A program made the position numbers and the translations under genes. From JAXLXE01 sp046328115 (GTDB lineage Bacteria; Chloroflexota; UBA6077; JACCZL01), in assembly GCA_046328115.1 (NCBI GenBank), contig JAXLXE010000001.1, forward strand, positions 2,232,001 through 2,296,000: DNA of 64,000 nt, in the 5' to 3' direction. The notes under the pieces were generated by a model that ran no database searches, had not been told where the DNA came from, and saw only the letters and a list, made by a program, of their open reading frames with translations. This document shows, in pieces, positions 17,881 through 26,850 of the stretch; position 1 is the first letter of the stretch, and each line of letters starts with the position of its first letter.

Positions 17881-19521
17881 GTGACGGCGTTGTCCTATGC
17901 CAGCGGCGCCAGCGCGGCGCCGCTGCTCGGTGAGACCATCGGCGAGAACCTGCGTCGGACGGCGCAGCGCTTTCCGGACCGTGACGCGCTGGTCGCCCGA
18001 CACCAGGGCTTCCGTGCCACCTACCGCGAGCTGTGGGACCTGGTGGACCGGGCAGCCCGCGCCTTCCTCGCCCGCGGCGTGGCCAAGGGCGACCGCGTAG
18101 GCATCTGGTCGCCCAATCGATTCGAGTGGGTGGTGGTCCAGTACGCCACCGCCCGCATGGGCGCCATCCTGGTCAACATCAATCCGGCCTACAAGACCGC
18201 TGAGCTGGAATACGTCCTCAACCAGTCCGGCATCAGCCTCCTGGTGTTGTCCCGCGGCTTCCGCCAGGCCAGCTACGTGGACATGGTGGCGGAAGTCCGT
18301 CCTCGATGTCCCGAGCTCCGCGACACGCTGGTGCTGGACGATGACTGGGCCGCCTTCCTGGCCCAGGCGGACGCGGTCCCCGCCGACCGGTTAGCCTCCA
18401 TTGAGAACACACTCCAGTTCGACGATCCCATCAACATCCAGTACACGTCCGGCACCACCGGCTTCCCCAAGGGCGCCACCCTCTCCCACCACAACATCCT
18501 CAACAACGGCTTTTTCGACGGTGAGGTCATGCGTTACACGGAGCAGGATCGCGTGTGCATCCCCGTCCCCTTCTATCACTGCTTCGGCATGGTCATTGGC
18601 AACCTGGCCTGTACCAGCCACGGCGCCTGCATGGTGGTGCCCAGCGAGGCCTTCGATCCCCTGGCCGTGCTGGAGACGGTCCAGGCCGAGCGCTGCACCT
18701 CGCTGTACGGCGTGCCCACCATGTTCATCGCCGAGCTAGATCACCCGCGCTTCGCCGAGTTCGACCTGTCGTCGCTCAGAACGGGCGTCATGGCCGGCTC
18801 GCCGTGCCCCGTCGAGGTGATGAAGCGGGTCCAGGCCCGGATGCACATGCACGACGTGACCATCTGCTACGGGATGACGGAGACCTCACCCGTCTCCACC
18901 CAGACCGCCATCGGCGACCCGCTGGAGAAACAGGTGGGCACCGTAGGCCGCGTGCATCCCCACGTGGAGATTAAGATCGTGGATCCGGACTCTGGCGCCG
19001 TGGTCCCGCGCGGCACCTCGGGAGAGCTCTGCACGCGCGGCTACTGCGTGATGTTGGGATACTGGAACAACGATCAGGCCACCCGCGACGCCATCGACTC
19101 GGCCGGCTGGATGCACACCGGTGACCTCGCCACCATGGACGACCAGGGTTACCTCAACATCGTCGGGCGGATCAAGGACATGATCATTCGGGGCGGCGAG
19201 AACGTCTATCCCCGCGAGATCGAGGAGTTCCTGTACGCTCACCCGGACGTGGCGGACGTCCAGGTGATCGGCGTGCCCAGCGAGCGCTACGGCGAGGAGG
19301 TCATGGCCTGGATCAAGCCCCGCGAGGGCGCCACCCTTACAGAGGACGCGCTGGTCCAGTTCTGCCGCGGCCGTATCGCCACGTACAAGATCCCGCGCTA
19401 CTGGAAGCAGGTGGACGCCTTCCCCATGACCGTGACCGGCAAGATCCAGAAATACCGCATGCGCGAGATCTCCGTGGAAGAGCTAGGCCTTCAGAAAGCC
19501 GCCGGCATCAGCACGGCGTAG
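17881..19521 (+). CDS. AMP-dependent acyl-CoA synthetase
   Basis: A 546-residue adenylate-forming enzyme that activates a carboxylic acid, probably a fatty acid, to its CoA thioester. Seen are the AMP motif YTSGTTGFPKGATLSHHN, YGMTETSP, the hinge/ATP motif TGDLATMDDQGYLNIVGRIKD and the C-terminal catalytic Lys in MTVTGKIQKYRM. The start is set at GTG 17881 because GGAGGG lies 6 nt before it; an in-frame GTG at 17851 has no such site. The closest family I recognise is the FadD/ACSF2 group; chain length is not readable. It may serve the acyl-CoA dehydrogenase at 25504. Confidence 0.92.
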   Translation: MTALSYASGASAAPLLGETIGENLRRTAQRFPDRDALVARHQGFRATYRELWDLVDRAARAFLARGVAKGDRVGIWSPNRFEWVVVQYATARMGAILVNINPAYKTAELEYVLNQSGISLLVLSRGFRQASYVDMVAEVRPRCPELRDTLVLDDDWAAFLAQADAVPADRLASIENTLQFDDPINIQYTSGTTGFPKGATLSHHNILNNGFFDGEVMRYTEQDRVCIPVPFYHCFGMVIGNLACTSHGACMVVPSEAFDPLAVLETVQAERCTSLYGVPTMFIAELDHPRFAEFDLSSLRTGVMAGSPCPVEVMKRVQARMHMHDVTICYGMTETSPVSTQTAIGDPLEKQVGTVGRVHPHVEIKIVDPDSGAVVPRGTSGELCTRGYCVMLGYWNNDQATRDAIDSAGWMHTGDLATMDDQGYLNIVGRIKDMIIRGGENVYPREIEEFLYAHPDVADVQVIGVPSERYGEEVMAWIKPREGATLTEDALVQFCRGRIATYKIPRYWKQVDAFPMTVTGKIQKYRMREISVEELGLQKAAGISTA

Positions 19522-19578
19522 CTGCCCCCGCCGACCCCGCACTCAAGACACCAGCGTACCGCCTTGACCCGTCGGGGC

Positions 19579-19623
19579 GGTCCATTCAGTCCATAGCGTC
19601 CATCAAGTCCATACAGTCCATCT
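19579..19623. repeat. Five degenerate 9-bp tandem repeats (NGTCCATNN)
   Basis: Five head-to-tail copies of a 9-bp unit containing GTCCAT fill the gap between the convergent acyl-CoA synthetase and cysS genes. The same unit forms a better-conserved array at 47286-47357. Both arrays are intergenic. Confidence 0.8.
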
Positions 19624-19646
19624 TGGATCTGATCCCGACCAGCGCT

Positions 19647-20861
19647 CTACTCCCCCGCTAGCTCCAGCCCCAGGATTCCGCCAAGCTCCCGCACCTGCTG
19701 CCGGGCGGCCGCGATGGATCGACCAGCCGCGTGTCCAGCGGTCACCTCATCAGCCAGCGCCACCAGTGCGGCGATGGCGCCGGGCGTATCCAGATCGTCG
19801 TCCATGGCCGCCAGGAACCGCGTCTTCAGCGCGCTGGCGTCCACTGGCGCGCCCGCGCCTGCCGGCTCGTCCAGACGTGCCGCGCGCTGGAGCCCCGCCA
19901 CCGTGGCCTGGGTGGTCACCAGGTCCTCCAGCCGATACTCCAGGATCCCACGGTAGTGGCAGCCGAGCAGGTACAGTCGGATGGCCTCTGGCGTGTGCCC
20001 ATTATCTAGCAGCCGGTGGACGAACTCCATGTTCCCCAGCGACTTGCTCATCTTCTCCCCATCCATCTTGAGCATCCCCACGTGCATCCAGACCCGGGAG
20101 AACGGCTCCTTCCGGCTCCAGGCCTGGGACTGCGCGATCTCGCACTCGTGGTGCGGATACACCAGATCGCCCCCGCCGCCGTGGATGTCTAGCTGGTCGC
20201 CAAAGTAGCGCATGGACATGGCGGAGCACTCAATGTGCCAGCCCGGCCGACCCGGACCCCATGGGCTCTCCCAGGTGGGCTCGCCTGGCTTGGCCGCCAT
20301 CCAGAGCAGGAAATCCACCGGGGCCTCTTTCAACGGATCGTCCGCGGGATCACCGGTCTCACTCAGCTTCTCCGCCATCTCCGCCCGGCCCAGGCCACTC
20401 AGCCGCCCAAAGCCGGGATCGCTGGCCACGCGGAAATACACGTTGCCCTTCACTTCATAGGCGTGCCCCCGCTGGATGAGCGTCTGGATGATGTCCAGCA
20501 TCATGGGGATCTCTTCGGTGGCGCGCGGGTACTTCTCTGGCGGGACCACGCCCAGTCGATCCAGCGAGCGCTGGTGCAGCGCCGCGTACCGGTTGCCAAG
20601 CTCGTCCCAACGCTCGCCAAGCTCCTTGGCCCGGCGCAGGATGTCGTTGTCGATGTCCGTGATGTTCTGCAGGTAGCGCACCCGGTGTCCCAGGTAACGC
20701 AGGTAGCGGCCCAGCACGTCAAAGACCACGTAGCAAAAAGCGTGGCCCAGGTGGGTGGTGTCATACGGCGTCACGCCGCAGACGTACATCTTCACTTCGT
20801 CACCCAGCGGACGGAACGGCTCAATCGTCCGCGTGAGCGTGCTGTACAACCGAAGCCCCAC
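19647..20861 (-). CDS. cysS: Cysteine--tRNA ligase family protein
   Basis: A class I synthetase that joins cysteine to tRNA-Cys. It has the zinc-binding N-terminus MYVCGVTPYDTTHLGHAF with a HLGH version of the HIGH motif, GWHIECSAMSMRYFG with HGGGGDLVYPHHECE for the remaining zinc ligands, and KMSKSLGN. At about 404 residues it is shorter than the usual ~460 and lacks most of the C-terminal anticodon-side extension. The CGVTPYDTTHLGHA block resembles MshC, the cysteine:GlcN-inositol ligase, but the later motifs fit CysS better. GTG 20861 has GAGGGG 7 nt upstream and gives the usual LYSTLTR start; ATG 20891 and 20915 are alternatives. Confidence 0.87.
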   Translation of the reverse strand: MGLRLYSTLTRTIEPFRPLGDEVKMYVCGVTPYDTTHLGHAFCYVVFDVLGRYLRYLGHRVRYLQNITDIDNDILRRAKELGERWDELGNRYAALHQRSLDRLGVVPPEKYPRATEEIPMMLDIIQTLIQRGHAYEVKGNVYFRVASDPGFGRLSGLGRAEMAEKLSETGDPADDPLKEAPVDFLLWMAAKPGEPTWESPWGPGRPGWHIECSAMSMRYFGDQLDIHGGGGDLVYPHHECEIAQSQAWSRKEPFSRVWMHVGMLKMDGEKMSKSLGNMEFVHRLLDNGHTPEAIRLYLLGCHYRGILEYRLEDLVTTQATVAGLQRAARLDEPAGAGAPVDASALKTRFLAAMDDDLDTPGAIAALVALADEVTAGHAAGRSIAAARQQVRELGGILGLELAGE

Positions 20862-21028
20862 CTGATCACCCCTCACTCGTGGCTGAGACATCCTCTGAGT
20901 AGGTCGCCGCTGCATTGTAGAGGTACCGGCCCAGCGGCCCGCCGAAACCCCGCGTTGGGATCGAGCTGGACGGCGTGCTACGGTGTAGCGGATCAGAACA
21001 ATCTGCTGCGCACTGTGCGGAGGAACCT

Positions 21029-21352
21029 GTGGATCAGCCTTTCCAGATCGTGAACGAGACGCCGTCCACCGGCCTGCCGGGCGTATCCCGGCCGACCTTT
21101 GGCATGGCCCGTGATCAGGGGCGTCGCATTGAGGTCACCCTGGTCCTGGACGAGTCCGGCACGCTCACGGTGCTGGATGAAGCGGCCGAGTCCGTCTCCG
21201 CCGAGAGCCTGGACGCATACGCCGCGAAACTGTCCGAGGACATCGCCGCGAAAGCAACACGCTCCTTTGCCGATGCCTGGGGCTCCACCGGCCAGCGCGC
21301 CTGGGTGAGTCTGGGCAAAGTGGTTGCCTTTTCGGTGAGACCCGCCCGCTAA
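21029..21352 (+). CDS. Hypothetical protein, 107 residues
   Basis: GTG 21029 has a strong GGAGG site 5 nt upstream, and the translation is soluble and mixed alpha/beta (RRIEVTLVLDESGTLTVLDE, then an Ala-rich helix). I do not recognise the family. It is divergent from cysS and its stop codon overlaps the convergent coaE stop by 4 bp, a compact arrangement that supports it being a real gene. Confidence 0.6.
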   Translation: MDQPFQIVNETPSTGLPGVSRPTFGMARDQGRRIEVTLVLDESGTLTVLDEAAESVSAESLDAYAAKLSEDIAAKATRSFADAWGSTGQRAWVSLGKVVAFSVRPAR

Positions 21353-21969
21353 CTTCGCGGGATCGCCCGCCAGGCCCGTTCCACGGCCGCCTCCGCCTCC
21401 GCGCGGGAGCGGCCGTTGTCTATCACCAGATCCGCCAGGCGCGCCTTCTCCTCCTGCGGCGGCTGAACGTCTATGCGTTGAGCCGCGTGCTCCCGTGTCA
21501 TCCCCCGTGTCTCCACCAGCCGACGCACCTGCTCCTCCCGCGGGCAAACCACCACCCACAGCGCGTCCATCTCGCGGTACAGCCCTGACTCGATCAGCTT
21601 GATCGCGTCCACCACCACCACGGGCGCGGTGGATGCCGCCACACGACGCCGAATCTCGGCCCGCACGCCCGGGTGCATGATCTGCTCCAGATCTCGCAGA
21701 GCGGCCGGGTCGCCCCAGACCAGCGCCCCCAGCGCCTTGCGATCCACGCCGCCATCCGCCGCCCGCACGCCTTCGCCAAAGCGCGCCACGATCCGCTCCG
21801 TCTCGGGCGTTCCAGAGCGCATCAGCTCGTGGACCACGTGGTCCGCGTCGATGTACTCGGCGCCGCGCGCCACCAGCAGCGCGCCAATGGTGCTCTTCCC
21901 GCAGGCGATGTTGCCGGTGAGGCCGATCTTGTAAGGCCCGGTTCGTCCAATCACGACCAGCTTGCCCAT
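21349..21969 (-). CDS. coaE: Dephospho-CoA kinase
   Basis: CoaE performs the last step of coenzyme A synthesis, phosphorylating the 3'-OH of dephospho-CoA. The 206-residue protein has the P-loop GLTGNIACGKST (~residue 16), the CoA-binding YIDADHVVHELM and VVVVDAIKLIESGL blocks, and the lid region PREEQVRRLVETRGM. Length is normal. The N-terminus carries about ten extra residues before the P-loop strand. It is divergent from map. Confidence 0.94.
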   Translation of the reverse strand: MGKLVVIGRTGPYKIGLTGNIACGKSTIGALLVARGAEYIDADHVVHELMRSGTPETERIVARFGEGVRAADGGVDRKALGALVWGDPAALRDLEQIMHPGVRAEIRRRVAASTAPVVVVDAIKLIESGLYREMDALWVVVCPREEQVRRLVETRGMTREHAAQRIDVQPPQEEKARLADLVIDNGRSRAEAEAAVERAWRAIPRS

Positions 21970-22092
21970 CTGTGGGGTTCTCTGACTCTGGGCTTCTCGG
22001 AGCTATGGTATCATCGAGCATTCGTCTGGACGGCCGTTGCCAGTCCGACTCGACGGCGGGCCCAGCCCCGCATCTCCAGGGAATCGGGGACC

Positions 22093-22869
22093 GTGCGCCT
22101 GAAACCAAACGCCGACCGTACCATCACGCTCAAGTCGCCCCACGAGCTCAAGATCATGCGCGAGGCCGGCCTCGTCGTCGCCAGGACCGTGCGCGAGGTC
22201 ATCGAGCAGATGAAGCCGGGCATGTCCACCCGTGACCTGGATCTTCTGGCCGCCAGGAGCTACCGCCGCCAGGGCGCCAAGTCCACCGCGCTCGGCTACT
22301 TCGGATTCCCAGGACACATCTGTGTCTCCGTGAACAACCAGGTCGTGCACGGCATCCCGGGCCCGCTCAAGCTCAATAAAGGCGATCTGGTCAAGCTGGA
22401 CGTGGCCGCCCGTTACAAGGGCTATGTGGGTGACACCACGCTGACCGCGGTGGTCGGCGCGGAGCCCACCGAAGAGCAGGCCCGCCTGATGCAGGTCACC
22501 CGGGACGCGCTGTACGCCGGCATCGCTCAGGCCCGCCCCGGCAACCGCCTCTCAGACATCGGACACGCCATCCAGACCCACGTGGAGGCCCACGGGCTGC
22601 AGGTGGTCAAAGAGTTCGTGGGCCACGGCGTGGGCCGCGAGATGCACGAGGCGCCCCAGGTCTCCCACTGGGGCGAACCCGGCAAGGGCGTTCGCCTCCG
22701 CCCCGGCATGGTCCTGGCCATTGAGCCGCAGGTCAATCTGGGTAGCCCCGAGGTGCTCATGCTCTCAGACGGCTGGACCGCCGTGACCAAAGACGGCAGC
22801 CTCTCAGCCCACTACGAGCACACCGTGGCCGTCACCGAAGACGGCCCCTGGATCCTCACCGAGCCTTAG
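22093..22869 (+). CDS. map: Type I methionine aminopeptidase
   Basis: Removes the initiator methionine from nascent proteins. The 258-residue enzyme has all five metal ligands in order: LDVAARYKGYVGDTTLT (two Asp), VGHGVGREMHEAP (His), LAIEPQVNLG (Glu) and a final Glu in SAHYEHTVAV. GTG 22093 gives the standard spacing to the KSPHELKIMREAG substrate-binding helix. The frame is open further upstream but lacks family similarity there. Confidence 0.95.
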   Translation: MRLKPNADRTITLKSPHELKIMREAGLVVARTVREVIEQMKPGMSTRDLDLLAARSYRRQGAKSTALGYFGFPGHICVSVNNQVVHGIPGPLKLNKGDLVKLDVAARYKGYVGDTTLTAVVGAEPTEEQARLMQVTRDALYAGIAQARPGNRLSDIGHAIQTHVEAHGLQVVKEFVGHGVGREMHEAPQVSHWGEPGKGVRLRPGMVLAIEPQVNLGSPEVLMLSDGWTAVTKDGSLSAHYEHTVAVTEDGPWILTEP

Positions 22870-22954
22870 GCGCCCACCGGTCCAGACCCGGCTCGCGGTA
22901 CCATGTGACACGCAAGCCTGCTGGCTGGCGCGCTGTCGCACGGGGAGCGAGGGC

Positions 22955-25513
22955 ATGGCAATCGCCGAGAACGGAGTGCCGGAATTCCCACCACGCGCTG
23001 GACTAGAGCGCCCGCGAGGGAGTATGCCCGGCGGCGGTGGCGAGGGTGCGCCCATCCCCGCGGACCTGACCGGCTTCGTCGGCAGAGCCAGCGAGACCGC
23101 TGAAGTCTCCGCCCTTGTTCGGCAGCGCCGCCTGGTCACCCTGGTCGGGATCGGCGGTGTCGGCAAGTCTCGGCTCGCGGCCCGCGTGGCGCGCGGGCTC
23201 GCGCGGGGCCGCGCCAGCTCAGTCGGGTGGGCGGATGTCAGCAGCGTCCAGGGCCCCACGCAGCTCTCCCTGAGCATCCTGGCGGCCTTGGGTCAGCGCC
23301 ACGAATCAGACCGTGCGGCCGCCGCGAGCAGCACCATCGACCGCTGGGTCCTCGCCGCCATCGGCAGCAGCCGCGCATTGGTCGTCCTGGACGGGTGCGA
23401 CCATCTGGACCCCGCCGCCCGAGAGCTCATCGTCCAGGTCCTGCGAGCGTGTCCCAGGCTGCGCGTTCTCGCCACCAGCCGGGAGCCCCTGGGCATCTAC
23501 GGCGAGTCGACCTGTCGCGTGAGCCCGCTCCCATACCGCTGCGCCAATCCCGAGCAGCCCAGCGACGCGCTGCGGCTGTTCGAGCAGCGCGCCGGCGAGA
23601 CGGTAGCTGGGCTCCAGCTCGATGCTGAGGGACGAGCTGCCGCGGCCCAGATCTGCGCCCTCGTCGAGGGCATCCCACTTGCCATTGAGCTCGCGGCCAA
23701 AAGACTGCGGCACCAGGACGTCCACGCCGTCAATGCGGCGCTCCACAGCCACCTCACGGCGCCTCAAGATACGCGCGACCGACCGTGGTCACCCCTTGAC
23801 CGCGTCATCCGCGAGAGCTTCCGCCGCCTGGATCCCGAACAGCGGCAGATGCTGGCCCGCCTTTCGGTGTTCCAATCTGACTTCTCGCCAGAAGCGGCCG
23901 CCGCGCTCGGCGCACAGCCATCCCACCTCGCCGCCCTCGTGGATAGCTCGCTCGTGACATTCGAGCATCACCAGCCGCGTCCGAGATATCGATTGCTCCT
24001 GGCAGTCAGAGCCTTCGCCGGCCGCGAATTGGCGCAAACCGATCCGGGCTGCGGTGCTCATCGCGCCGTGGCCGCATGGGCCGTGGATGTGGCGGAGCGA
24101 GCCGAGGCGGCGCTCAGAAGTGGCCGCTTCGAGGAGGCCGCGGCGCTTCTCGTGCCAGAGCGCCAGATGCTGCGCGCGGCCGCCGCGTGGCTCCGTGATC
24201 GAGCAGAGGTCACACTCCACGCCCGCCTGGCCGCCGCGCTTGCCTGGTACTGGGACACGCTCGGCGACTGGTCAGAGGGCGCGGAGCACCTCCGCTCCGC
24301 CGCCACGGCCCGCGAGCTTGACGTCCCGCTCCATGCCCGCGTGCTGGCCGGCCTGGCGCTGTTCGAGGTGAATCTGGGCGCCTACGGCTCCAGCAGCCAG
24401 ACTGCGGCGGCAGCCGCGGCGACCCTCGCGGCGGCGGGAGACTCCTGGGGAGAGCGGTTCGCGCTCCAATCCCTGGGCCTTGCACAGTACTTCACAGGGC
24501 AATCCGCCGAGGCAACGTCCACGCTGCAGCGCTGCCTGGATGCCGCGTCCGCGGCGGGTGACCGCGTCAACACAGCCTTCGCGCTGAGCTGGCTCGCCGG
24601 CATCGCCACGGGCACAGGTCGGCCACGCGACGCCATCTTGCTCTACGAGCAAGCCATAGCTTCATGGCGGCTCATGGGCTGGCTGGCCCGTGTGGCCTGC
24701 TGCCAGACCTTGCTGGCGCGGAACCTGCAGCTCCTTGGCCGGATCGAGGACGCCCGAGCGACACTCCGCGACGCGCGGCAGACCGCCCAGGCCTGCGGAT
24801 CGCCGCGAAGCGTTGGCTGGGCCACGCTCTACCTGGGACACGTGGAGCGGGCGGCCCGTGACCTCCCGGCGGCAGTACACGCGTATCTTGACAGCCTCGC
24901 CATCAGAGATTGGCTCGGCGACCAGCGCGGCGTGGCCCAGTGCCTGGAGGCCCTCGCCGCGGCCGCATCGCGGACGGCCGAGGACAGACCCGGCAAGCAC
25001 CGTGCACTGGCACCGTGTGTCGCCCAGGCGCTCGACCGAGCCGCTGCGATCCGCGCGCGGATCGGCTCTCCCATCCCAGCCTACGAACGCGCTGAGATCG
25101 CGAGCAGCCAGGAGTGGGCCGCCTCCGTCCTGGGTCAGCAGGGGGTGGCAGTGGCGCTAGCGGCCGGCCGTCCGCTCAACGTGACCGAGCTCGTCGGACC
25201 CCTTCGCGCACTGGCGGAGAACCCGCCCGCCGGCCCCGAATGCCCCAGCTGCCCTCAGCCGACACACGCCGCGAGCCACTGTCCGCCGCTGTCGTCCCGC
25301 GAGCGGCAGACCGCGCTCCTGGTGGCCAGCGGACTCACCAGTCGGCAGGCCGCCGAGCGCCTGTGCATTGGCAAGCGGACGGTAGACACCCACGTCTGGT
25401 CCGCCATGCGCAAGCTAGGGCTTGGCCGCCGTGCGGAGCTAGCCGCGTGGGCCGCCACCCACGGGCTCCTCGCGGAAGCCCCCTCGGGGTCGGCGCCCGT
25501 CCCTCACAAATAG
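22955..25513 (+). CDS. NB-ARC/TPR/LuxR-type transcriptional regulator
   Basis: An 852-residue regulator. The N-terminal STAND ATPase has Walker A GIGGVGKS (65-72), Walker B ALVVLDGCDHL and an LATSREPL sensor motif. A long helical TPR-like array follows (~400-750), then a C-terminal LuxR helix-turn-helix (LSSRERQTALLVASGLTSRQ, then AAERLCIGKRTVDTHV). Such MalT-like proteins bind a ligand in the TPR part, oligomerise with ATP and activate transcription; large versions are common in Chloroflexota and Actinomycetota. Targets are not evident. Its stop overlaps the convergent acyl-CoA dehydrogenase by 10 bp. Confidence 0.92.
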   Translation: MAIAENGVPEFPPRAGLERPRGSMPGGGGEGAPIPADLTGFVGRASETAEVSALVRQRRLVTLVGIGGVGKSRLAARVARGLARGRASSVGWADVSSVQGPTQLSLSILAALGQRHESDRAAAASSTIDRWVLAAIGSSRALVVLDGCDHLDPAARELIVQVLRACPRLRVLATSREPLGIYGESTCRVSPLPYRCANPEQPSDALRLFEQRAGETVAGLQLDAEGRAAAAQICALVEGIPLAIELAAKRLRHQDVHAVNAALHSHLTAPQDTRDRPWSPLDRVIRESFRRLDPEQRQMLARLSVFQSDFSPEAAAALGAQPSHLAALVDSSLVTFEHHQPRPRYRLLLAVRAFAGRELAQTDPGCGAHRAVAAWAVDVAERAEAALRSGRFEEAAALLVPERQMLRAAAAWLRDRAEVTLHARLAAALAWYWDTLGDWSEGAEHLRSAATARELDVPLHARVLAGLALFEVNLGAYGSSSQTAAAAAATLAAAGDSWGERFALQSLGLAQYFTGQSAEATSTLQRCLDAASAAGDRVNTAFALSWLAGIATGTGRPRDAILLYEQAIASWRLMGWLARVACCQTLLARNLQLLGRIEDARATLRDARQTAQACGSPRSVGWATLYLGHVERAARDLPAAVHAYLDSLAIRDWLGDQRGVAQCLEALAAAASRTAEDRPGKHRALAPCVAQALDRAAAIRARIGSPIPAYERAEIASSQEWAASVLGQQGVAVALAAGRPLNVTELVGPLRALAENPPAGPECPSCPQPTHAASHCPPLSSRERQTALLVASGLTSRQAAERLCIGKRTVDTHVWSAMRKLGLGRRAELAAWAATHGLLAEAPSGSAPVPHK

Positions 25514-26706
25514 TCGATAGACGCCGGATCCAGGCCGCACAGCATGCGACCGGCCGTCTGCAGGCACGCCTCACTGCCGGGCGGCTGCACCGGCCCCGCC
25601 AGCGCATCGCGGTGGAGCCGCTCCAGCGGCAGGTCCCTCAGAAAGCCCCGTCCACCCAGCAGCTTCATCGCTCTCGCCGTCACCTGCGCCGCCGCCTCGC
25701 CTCCCAGGTACTTGGCCTGGTTCACCGCCAGCGTCGCCTGCCGCCGGTCCGATCCGTCGCGCAAGAGCGCCGCCTCGTACAGCATCAGCCGCGCCGAGCG
25801 GACGACGGTCGCCAGCTCCGCGATCTCGCGTTGCACCTGGCGATCCGTGCCCATGGGCGTGTCGGAACCCGTCGCTGTGTGAGACTGCACGTACTCAGCC
25901 ACGAACTCGTAGGCCGCCTCCGCCACCCCCGTGTACGCAGCCGCGTAGCCAAGCGAGAAGCGCTCGTTCACGCCAAGCCGCTCGCCCGGCTTGCCAATCA
26001 CGTCCGCGTGCGGCACAAACGCGTCGAAGCGCAGCGTGTGGCTAGCGGTGCCCCGCATCCCCACCGCGTTCCACGGCTTGACCACCTGAACCCGGTCCGC
26101 CGTGTTCGGTATCACCGCCATCGCCACACCGTGGCGAGGATCCGTCTGGCCGTCGATCATGCCGGAGATGAGGTAGTAGTCCGCGTACTCGCCAATGGAA
26201 CAGAACGCCTTGACACCAGACACGTGGTAGCCACCGTCCACCGGCCGAAACGAGGTGGTCAGTCCGCTGCGAATCGTCGCGTCCGGCTCGCTGGTGATAG
26301 AACCAATGATCTTCCCGTCGCCCGTCACGGCACGCAGAAACCGCTCGCATTGGTCCTGGGTGCCCCGATCCTCGATGAACGTGCAGACGATGGAGTGCAT
26401 GTTCAGCGTCAAGCCCGTGGCGGAGCAGCCTTTGGCAAACTCCAGCAGGCATAGCGCATAGGTCAACGAGTCCGCGCCCACACCGCCGTACCGCTTCGAG
26501 ACCGGCAGGCCGGACAGGCCGGCCTCATGGATCGCCCGGTAGTTCTCCCGGGGGAACCGCCCACTTTCGTCGTACTCCGCGGCCCGCGGAGCCAGCACCC
26601 GCCTGGCCAGGTCGCGGGCCCGCTCCACCGCACCGCGGCCCTCGGGCGTCAGCGGCAGCAGCGGGGACTCGTAGGGCGCCAACCGCGCGCCCGGTTCGTC
26701 ACTCAT
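25504..26706 (-). CDS. Acyl-CoA dehydrogenase family flavoprotein
   Basis: A 400-residue protein with the N-terminal helical domain, the FAD-binding middle (IIGSITSEPDA, VSGVKAFCSIGEYADYYLIS) and the C-terminal four-helix domain (AMKLLGGRGFL). At the place where medium-chain dehydrogenases carry the catalytic Glu (YEGT), this protein reads VQPPGSE, so the base is absent or elsewhere. It may use a different base, as isovaleryl-CoA dehydrogenase does, or act as a flavin-dependent hydroxylase-like member. ATG 26706 has GGAG 6 nt upstream. Confidence 0.9.
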   Translation of the reverse strand: MSDEPGARLAPYESPLLPLTPEGRGAVERARDLARRVLAPRAAEYDESGRFPRENYRAIHEAGLSGLPVSKRYGGVGADSLTYALCLLEFAKGCSATGLTLNMHSIVCTFIEDRGTQDQCERFLRAVTGDGKIIGSITSEPDATIRSGLTTSFRPVDGGYHVSGVKAFCSIGEYADYYLISGMIDGQTDPRHGVAMAVIPNTADRVQVVKPWNAVGMRGTASHTLRFDAFVPHADVIGKPGERLGVNERFSLGYAAAYTGVAEAAYEFVAEYVQSHTATGSDTPMGTDRQVQREIAELATVVRSARLMLYEAALLRDGSDRRQATLAVNQAKYLGGEAAAQVTARAMKLLGGRGFLRDLPLERLHRDALAGPVQPPGSEACLQTAGRMLCGLDPASIDYL

Positions 26707-26850
26707 CGGCAACTCCAGCTCGGCCCATCAGCATAGCAGGGCCGCTCCCAACGGCGGCGAGCAACCCTCAATCCGCACTTGTGCGGATGCCCAACCCACC
26801 CGCCGCTCCCTACCGTTCGACAGAGCACCTGTCGTCGGGAGGATACGGTC

